A DNA stretch of 18,096 nucleotides from an uncultured Actinomycetes bacterium. Lineage in GTDB: Bacteria > Actinomycetota > Acidimicrobiia > Acidimicrobiales > RAAP-2. The notes under the pieces were generated by a model. It made no database searches. It was not told the DNA's origin and worked only from the letters and a program-made list of their open reading frames with translations. The position numbers were made by a program, and so were the translations under genes. The stretch spans positions 1 to 18,096 of the forward strand of contig CAIKFN010000035.1 in the NCBI GenBank assembly GCA_903826715.1, given 5' to 3'. Below, piece after piece: positions 13,595 through 18,096 of the stretch. How positions within the stretch are numbered: position 1 is the stretch's first letter; each line of letters starts with the position of its first letter.

Positions 13595-14479
13595 GTGTCA
13601 AACAAGTCGCGCGTCGCGCTTTTCAAAACTCTCGCCACGATTCTGGAATCACTTCCTCTGGCTTTTGTTTCTAACATGGGCGAAAAGGCCGCAGGAATTT
13701 TTGGCAATAGGGAAACTTCTGCACGTAAAAATCTACGCGTAAACGTTCGTCACGCACTGAGCGCACCCGGCAGGACTGTTGATGAAGACTTGCTAGAAGA
13801 TTTCATCAACCGAGGCTTTAGATCGTATGGAAAATACTGGGCTGAAAGTGCGAAGTTACCTGCAATTTCAACTTCTACAATTTCTGAGCGATTCATTATT
13901 GGTGAAGGATTTGAACATTTGCTTGCCGCAAAAGAACGTGGCATGGGAACAGTCATTGCAATCCCACATATTGGCAACTGGGATTGGGGTGGCGCATTCT
14001 GGTCACAAATTGGCATGACGATGACTGCGGTTGCTGAAGAGCTTGATCCTCCGGAGTTATTTCAGTGGTTCAAGAAGAAGCGTGAAGACATGGGACTACA
14101 AATTGTTCCATTGAATGAGCACGCTGGGTCAGAACTACTAAAGACCCTTAAAGATGGTGGTGTGGTCGGGCTACTTTGTGACCGAGACCTTCAAGATAAC
14201 GGTATTGAAGTTGAATTCTTTGGTGAGATGGTGTCAATTCCTGCTGGACCAGCCACGCTTGCACTTCGCACGGGTGCAACGCTAGTTGCGTGTGCTTGTT
14301 ACTCAGGCCCAGGTGATGATCACTATGCAGTGGTAACTCCTCCAATTGAAGCAGTGCGCCAAGGGAAGCTTCGTGAAGATGTGACTCGAGTTACTCAACA
14401 AGTTGCCTACGAGCTAGAAGGTCTTATCCGTCGTGCTCCAGAACAATGGCACGTACTTCAGCCGAGGTTTAATTCGTGA
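13595..14479 (+). CDS. patA: phosphatidylinositol mannoside acyltransferase (PatA-like, LpxL/HtrB family)
   Basis: A 294-residue membrane-associated acyltransferase. The catalytic HX4D is in IPHIGNWDWGG (His125, Asp130). LLCDRDLQDNGIEVEFFGE (193-211) contains the Glu (Glu205 or Glu207) expected to act with the His, as in mycobacterial PatA (His126, Glu200). PAGPATLALRTGA (216-228) follows, also typical of the family. A single hydrophobic stretch near the N terminus could associate with the membrane. Its place between pgsA and pimA matches M. tuberculosis Rv2611c, which acylates the mannose of PIM2. The start is GTG at 13595, and the stop overlaps the pimA GTG by four bases. Confidence 0.9.
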   Translation: MSNKSRVALFKTLATILESLPLAFVSNMGEKAAGIFGNRETSARKNLRVNVRHALSAPGRTVDEDLLEDFINRGFRSYGKYWAESAKLPAISTSTISERFIIGEGFEHLLAAKERGMGTVIAIPHIGNWDWGGAFWSQIGMTMTAVAEELDPPELFQWFKKKREDMGLQIVPLNEHAGSELLKTLKDGGVVGLLCDRDLQDNGIEVEFFGEMVSIPAGPATLALRTGATLVACACYSGPGDDHYAVVTPPIEAVRQGKLREDVTRVTQQVAYELEGLIRRAPEQWHVLQPRFNS

Positions 14480-15582
14480 GTCGTCGAATTGCGATTGTTT
14501 GTCCCTACGCACTTTCTATTTACGGCGGGGTACAAGAGCAAGTGCTTGCAATGAGTCGAGAATTGTCAGCACGGGGAAACGAAGTCCTCATTGTTTCTCC
14601 AGATAGCTCTGATCTATCTGAGTATGAAACAAATGCAGTAGTTGCTCACTTTGGAAGACTCTTTTCAATTCCAGCAAATGGCTCACGCGCTCCGATCACT
14701 CTGTCCTTTTCAGCAGCGAGAAAAGCTCGAAAACTTGTTAGTGAATTCAAGCCGGACATTGTCCATTTTCACGAACCCTTTGCTCCGTTAGTTGGCTGGG
14801 CAATACTTCGCAGTCACTCAGCACCTGCTGTAGGGACGTTTCATCGAAGCGGTGACGGCCCTGCGTTCACGCTCACTTCTCCATTGCTAAAAAAGCTCTC
14901 GAAATACTTGGATGCTTATGCGAGCGTCAGTTCACAGGCCGAAATGACAATTAAAAAAGCTGTTGGTATTGAAAGTGCCGTTTTGTTTAATGGTTTTGAA
15001 ACCAGCAGATTCGTTGCAATACCTCGTGAGCGAACTGGGCAAGTGACCCTAACGACGATTGGTCGGCTCGAAGATAGAAAAGGAACTGCAACTGCAATCA
15101 CAGCAGTGAAGTCTCATAACTCGAATGATTCTGAACAGTGGAAACTTGTCATCATTGGCGATGGACCAGATCGAACAAAGCTCGAAGCGTTGGCCGGGCA
15201 TGATGAAAACATTGTTTTTGTTGGTGCAGCGAATGATGTTGACAAGCGATCGTGGTTGCGTAGGTCGAACGCACTGCTTTGTCCTGCAATTAGGGGCGAA
15301 AGTTTTGGCCTGGTGCTTCTTGAAGGTATGGCCAGTGAGACAAGCGTTATCGCAAGCGACATAGATGGTTACCGTGATGCTGCAAGTTCTTTCGCCACTC
15401 TCTTTGAGCCAGCGGACCCTTCATCTCTCGAGCAAGCAATTAATTTTTCGCTCAGATCAGAGACGACAGACTCAATCGCAGCTGCTCGAAGTCATGCCGA
15501 AAACTGGTCCATGTCTCGACTAATTGACCAGTATGAGACGCTCTACAACGAAGCGACTCTGCGCTTTCATGCAACCCGGTAG
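14476..15582 (+). CDS. pimA: phosphatidylinositol mannosyltransferase PimA (GT4)
   Basis: A 368-residue GT-B glycosyltransferase that transfers the first mannose from GDP-mannose to phosphatidylinositol. Visible features are the N-terminal YGGVQEQV (16-23, acceptor-domain Gly loop) and HFHEPFAP (97-104). The C-terminal donor domain has GRLEDRKG (196-203, Arg197 and Lys202 for phosphate binding), IGDGPDR (227-233), and ESFGLVLLE (275-283), the EX7E motif of family GT4. The length matches mycobacterial PimA. The start is GTG at 14476, inside the patA stop. Its TAG stop also forms the first three bases of a -10 for the next gene. Only one mannosyltransferase is present here; PimB is not in the window. 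Confidence 0.92.
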   Translation: MSRRIAIVCPYALSIYGGVQEQVLAMSRELSARGNEVLIVSPDSSDLSEYETNAVVAHFGRLFSIPANGSRAPITLSFSAARKARKLVSEFKPDIVHFHEPFAPLVGWAILRSHSAPAVGTFHRSGDGPAFTLTSPLLKKLSKYLDAYASVSSQAEMTIKKAVGIESAVLFNGFETSRFVAIPRERTGQVTLTTIGRLEDRKGTATAITAVKSHNSNDSEQWKLVIIGDGPDRTKLEALAGHDENIVFVGAANDVDKRSWLRRSNALLCPAIRGESFGLVLLEGMASETSVIASDIDGYRDAASSFATLFEPADPSSLEQAINFSLRSETTDSIAAARSHAENWSMSRLIDQYETLYNEATLRFHATR

Positions 15583-15585
15583 CCT
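15580..15585 (+). promoter_or_regulatory. -10 element overlapping the pimA stop (leaderless)
   Basis: TAGCCT, TTAGTC, then GTG at 15592. The TAG stop codon of pimA is the first half of the hexamer. There is no Shine-Dalgarno before the GTG. It suggests a separate internal start for the M48-like gene inside the PIM operon. Confidence 0.5.
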
Positions 15586-15591
15586 TTAGTC

Positions 15592-16494
15592 GTGGCAACC
15601 AAGCAACGTTCGCGTCAACGCAGACCAAATTCATCACGTGACCGTAGTCCTCGCTACGTTGCGCCGGTTCTTGACCCAACCTGGCAAAACCCATACGCAC
15701 CATCTTCTGGTGAGCGCACCGCGAATTTGCACGCCGTTGCAAAGCTCGCACGTCGCAAAAATCTTCTTAAAACAATCATCGTGGCGATAATCGCTGTTGG
15801 ACTGCTCGCAGGCTTTGTTGTTTCACCATTCATTGCTGTAGGCGCCCCAGTCGTTGTAGCGCTCTACGTATTTGATTTTCGTCGCTCAGTTAAAAAGTTC
15901 ACACAAAGCGGAAACTCACTCGGCAACGTGCTCCTTGATGCCTTTAAGGCGGGCGGAACATCTAAAGACCGTCAACGTCTCGTAACTGTACTTGACCGAC
16001 TTGCTGCAACCTTCGGAGTTGACAGCGTGAGTGCGTTCATTGTTGAAGATGAGGGCTACAACGCAACGTTGGTTCCTAATGGTTCAGGGTATGCATTGTT
16101 TATTACTAGTGCGCTCATGCGTGACTTTGAACTCATTGAATTAGAGGGTGTTGTTGCTCACTGTCTTGCTCGCCAGCGACTCGCGCTCTTGCAGCGCCAA
16201 AGTGTTGCGTCACTTGCATCTCTCAGTGACGAAGATCGAAAGTCACTGGCTGGTTCTGGCGCCGCGTACCGTGCGGATGAAGTCGCCGCCGCTGCAATCA
16301 GGTATCCACTCGGACTAGCTGGGGCACTACGCAAGTGTTCTCGCCAAGTTGTCCCTGCGGGGTCTTTCTTTTTGACCCCTAATTACGACCAGGGTCGCTG
16401 GGTGTGGTTTGACATCTGGAGTGACCGTAAAGACTCGAATCTCAGTGATTTAGACGACGTAGAACTTCGAGCCCTTGCGCTCGAGGAGTGGTAA
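15592..16494 (+). CDS. membrane protein resembling an inactive M48 (HtpX-like) peptidase
   Basis: A 300-residue protein with a basic, Arg- and Pro-rich N terminus (1-56), two hydrophobic segments (about 58-75 and 77-95), then a soluble domain. That domain follows the M48 layout: YNATLVPNGSGYALFITSALM (156-176) as the edge strand and ELIELEGVVAH (180-190) as the zinc helix. AAYRADEVAAAAIRYPLGLAGALRKC (224-249) stands where intact members have REFxAD and a P-E-A-L segment. The zinc residues are altered: HExxH is His190-Cys-Leu-Ala-Arg194, and the third-ligand Glu is Ala225. A protease is therefore unlikely; a scaffold or regulator is possible. This rests on remembered family patterns, not a search. 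It sits between pimA and pdxS, starts at GTG, and lies 26 bases before pdxS. Confidence 0.72.
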   Translation: MATKQRSRQRRPNSSRDRSPRYVAPVLDPTWQNPYAPSSGERTANLHAVAKLARRKNLLKTIIVAIIAVGLLAGFVVSPFIAVGAPVVVALYVFDFRRSVKKFTQSGNSLGNVLLDAFKAGGTSKDRQRLVTVLDRLAATFGVDSVSAFIVEDEGYNATLVPNGSGYALFITSALMRDFELIELEGVVAHCLARQRLALLQRQSVASLASLSDEDRKSLAGSGAAYRADEVAAAAIRYPLGLAGALRKCSRQVVPAGSFFLTPNYDQGRWVWFDIWSDRKDSNLSDLDDVELRALALEEW

Positions 16495-16508
16495 TTACGC
16501 GTTCCAGT

Positions 16509-16514
16509 TAGGCT
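16509..16514 (+). promoter_or_regulatory. pdxS -10 element (leaderless)
   Basis: TAGGCT, TAGGAC, then ATG at 16521, with no Shine-Dalgarno in the 26-base gap. It places the likely transcription start at the ATG of pdxS, separating the PLP genes from the PIM operon upstream. Confidence 0.5.
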
Positions 16515-16520
16515 TAGGAC

Positions 16521-17417
16521 ATGAGTTCTTCACACAACACTTCCAAAGTAGGTTCCGCACTCGTTAAGCGCGGTCTAGCTGACATGCTCCGCGGAGGCGT
16601 CATCATGGACGTCGTCAACCCAGAGCAGGCCAAGATCGCCGAAGACTCAGGCGCAGTTGCAGTAATGGCGCTTGAGCGTGTTCCTTCTGACATCCGTCGT
16701 GATGGTGGCGTTGCTCGAATGAGTGACCCACAAATGATTCAAGAGATCCAAGCAACCGTGACAATTCCAGTTATGGCCAAGGCTCGCATTGGTCACTTTG
16801 CAGAAGCACAAATTCTCCAAGCTTTAGACGTTGACTACATTGACGAATCTGAAGTGCTCACTCCAGCCGACGAAGAGAATCACATTGACAAGTGGGACTT
16901 CACCGTTCCTTTTGTTTGTGGCGCAACAAACCTCGGTGAAGCACTTCGTCGCATTGGTGAAGGTGCTTGTCTTATTCGCTCAAAGGGTGAAGCCGGAACT
17001 GGAAATGTTGTTGAAGCGGTTCGTCACCTTCGCACCATTAACGCTCAGATTCGCCGTTTGCAAACCGCTGATGCCTCTGAGCTCTTTGCACTTGCAAAGG
17101 ACCTTCAGGCACCACTTCCTCTCGTGCAAGAAGTAGCTGAGCTCGGAAAGCTTCCAGTGCCAATGTTCTGTGCTGGTGGAATTTCTACTCCTGCAGACGC
17201 TGCACTCGTCCTGCAACTTGGTGCAGAAGCAGTATTCGTTGGATCTGGAATCTTTAAGTCTGAAGACCCAATCCGCATGGCTCGCGCAATTGTTGAAGCA
17301 ACGACACACTTCCAAGATGCTCACGTTGTCGCCAAGGTCTCAACTGGCCTTGGTGCCGCAATGCGTGGTGCTGAAACTGCAACGCTCGAGCAACGTCTCG
17401 CCGAGCGCGGTTGGTAA
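16521..17417 (+). CDS. pdxS: pyridoxal 5'-phosphate synthase lyase subunit PdxS
   Basis: A 298-residue TIM-barrel enzyme that makes PLP from ribose 5-phosphate, glyceraldehyde 3-phosphate and ammonia. The catalytic residues are intact: Asp30 (GGVIMDVVN), Lys87 (PVMAKARIGH) and Lys155 (RSKGEAGTGN), matching Bacillus Asp24, Lys81 and Lys149. The phosphate-binding GGIS (219-222) and FVGSGIF (239-245) are present. The barrel would assemble as a dodecamer with PdxT. The stop overlaps the pdxT start by one base (TAATG). The N-terminal ten residues are polar, ahead of the conserved VKRGLADMLRGGVIMDV. Confidence 0.97.
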   Translation: MSSSHNTSKVGSALVKRGLADMLRGGVIMDVVNPEQAKIAEDSGAVAVMALERVPSDIRRDGGVARMSDPQMIQEIQATVTIPVMAKARIGHFAEAQILQALDVDYIDESEVLTPADEENHIDKWDFTVPFVCGATNLGEALRRIGEGACLIRSKGEAGTGNVVEAVRHLRTINAQIRRLQTADASELFALAKDLQAPLPLVQEVAELGKLPVPMFCAGGISTPADAALVLQLGAEAVFVGSGIFKSEDPIRMARAIVEATTHFQDAHVVAKVSTGLGAAMRGAETATLEQRLAERGW

Positions 17418-17995
17418 TGCCAAAAGTTGGCGTACTCGCTCTTCAGGGCGATGTACGCGAGCACGCAACCATGCTTAGCCAAGCTGGTGCAGAAGTTTCT
17501 CTCGTTAAGAGGGCTGAACACTTAGAAGACATCGACGGATTAATCATTCCTGGTGGAGAGTCAACGACAATTGCGTATCTGCTCACTACGTCTGGAGTGC
17601 GCGAAGCACTTGATAAAAAAATCAAAGATGGACTCAATGTTCTTGGAACCTGTGCGGGGCTAATTATGTTGAGCTCTGGAATCGAAGATGGCAGGAGCGA
17701 CCAATGGAGCTACAACGCTATTGATGTTGTTGTAAAGCGCAATGGGTACGGGCGACAGATCGCAAGTTTTGAAACCGACATTGTCGTGAAGGGTATAGGC
17801 CAAGTTCCTGGAGTATTTATTCGAGCCCCACGAGTTGTTTCTGTAGGAAGCGATGTAGAAATCCTTGCTACCTATGATCATGGTGATGGTGAACATCCTG
17901 TGCTTATGCGCCAAGGCCATGCTTGGGGTTGTTCATTTCACCCTGAACTGACGAACGATTCTCGGGTTCATGAGCTTTTTGTAAAATCGCTGTAG
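17417..17995 (+). CDS. pdxT: pyridoxal 5'-phosphate synthase glutaminase subunit PdxT
   Basis: A 192-residue class I glutamine amidotransferase that feeds ammonia to PdxS. The Cys-His-Glu triad is intact: Cys79 (GTCAGLIML), His175 and Glu177 (SFHPELTND). GGEST (46-50) and the N-terminal VGVLALQGDVREH (4-16) are diagnostic. The ATG at 17417 was chosen because it overlaps the pdxS stop and gives the usual N terminus; an in-frame TTG at 17411 is unlikely. There is no own promoter or Shine-Dalgarno, so translation is coupled to pdxS. Confidence 0.96.
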   Translation: MPKVGVLALQGDVREHATMLSQAGAEVSLVKRAEHLEDIDGLIIPGGESTTIAYLLTTSGVREALDKKIKDGLNVLGTCAGLIMLSSGIEDGRSDQWSYNAIDVVVKRNGYGRQIASFETDIVVKGIGQVPGVFIRAPRVVSVGSDVEILATYDHGDGEHPVLMRQGHAWGCSFHPELTNDSRVHELFVKSL

Positions 17996-18004
17996 ACATT
18001 TAGT

Positions 18005-18034
18005 TAGGATTACATCGCCCCAACGGGCAGGAGG
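18005..18034 (+). promoter_or_regulatory. yebC -10 element and ribosome-binding site
   Basis: TAGGAT (18005-18010) is a plausible -10. A strong AGGAGG (18029-18034) lies four bases before the ATG at 18039. The leader would be about 22 bases. No clear -35 is seen. Confidence 0.5.
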
Positions 18035-18038
18035 AATT

Positions 18039-18096
18039 ATGTCTGGCCACTCGAAATGGGCAACTACGAAGCACCGCAAGGGTGCCAAGGACAGTG
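18039..18096 (+). CDS. yebC: YebC/TACO1-family translational regulator (5' end only)
   Basis: Nineteen codons are visible, reading MSGHSKWATTKHRKGAKDS, the near-invariant N terminus of YebC. The protein relieves ribosome stalling at proline-rich stretches in some bacteria and was earlier described as a transcription factor. The gene runs off the right edge. Its place after pdxT matches M. tuberculosis Rv2603c and usually precedes ruvC-ruvA-ruvB. Confidence 0.93.
   Translation, partial: MSGHSKWATTKHRKGAKDS

Noticed and set aside
14476..15582. Assignment of the glycosyltransferase as PimB rather than PimA
   Set aside because: The operon position next to pgsA and patA and the YGGVQEQV N terminus favour PimA.
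16980..17324. 114-codon minus-strand frame inside pdxS
   Set aside because: Antisense to highly conserved PdxS sequence; Cys/Ser-rich translation unlike any real gene here.

Overview
The window looks like a chromosomal core-gene segment from an actinobacterium, probably a small-genome planktonic lineage. The evidence is gene content: a mycothiol ligase (MshC), an F420-dependent NADP reductase, an InhA-like enoyl reductase, a phosphatidylinositol-mannoside block, and the order thrS, HIT, pgsA, acyltransferase, pimA, ..., pdxS, pdxT, yebC, which parallels Mycobacterium tuberculosis Rv2614c to Rv2603c. Base composition is close to balanced, unlike high-GC soil actinobacteria. Acidimicrobiia is my best guess for the class; this is inference from memory. 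I see no mobile element, CRISPR array, tRNA or rRNA gene.

Layout. 1-58: possible 3' end of an unknown plus-strand gene, facing a LysR regulator (62-988, minus). 989-1172: divergent intergenic region holding a candidate 6C small RNA, two hairpins with six cytosines in each loop, the second followed by a T-rich tract. 1173-3064: murT-gatD, the lipid II amidation pair. 3042-4425 (minus): a membrane protein of unknown function and a PlsC-type acyltransferase. 4426-4528: divergent region with two overlapping palindromes. 4529-5822: YczE-like membrane protein and a LysE/RhtB exporter, overlapping. 5890-7782: ABC exporter. 7779-8558 (minus): InhA-like enoyl-ACP reductase, divergent from npdG (8601-9251), mshC (9251-10372), thrS, a HIT protein, pgsA, a PatA-like acyltransferase and pimA. 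15592-16494: a membrane protein that looks like an M48 (HtpX-type) peptidase that has lost its zinc site. 16521-17995: pdxS-pdxT. 18039-end: start of yebC. No stretch above 300 bases lacks a gene.

How the genes work together. Cell-envelope building dominates: D-glutamate amidation of lipid II (murT/gatD), phospholipid acylation (plsC), fatty-acid elongation (InhA-like), and PI synthesis, mannosylation and acylation (pgsA, pimA, patA). A second theme is redox and cofactors: F420/NADP exchange, mycothiol, and PLP synthesis.

A signal running through the window is an apparent -10 hexamer of the form TAnnnT placed 6-7 bases before a start codon, with no Shine-Dalgarno. It occurs at seven genes on both strands and predicts leaderless mRNAs. 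The best candidates for something new are the zinc-less M48-like protein in the PIM operon and the 6C-type RNA ahead of murT.
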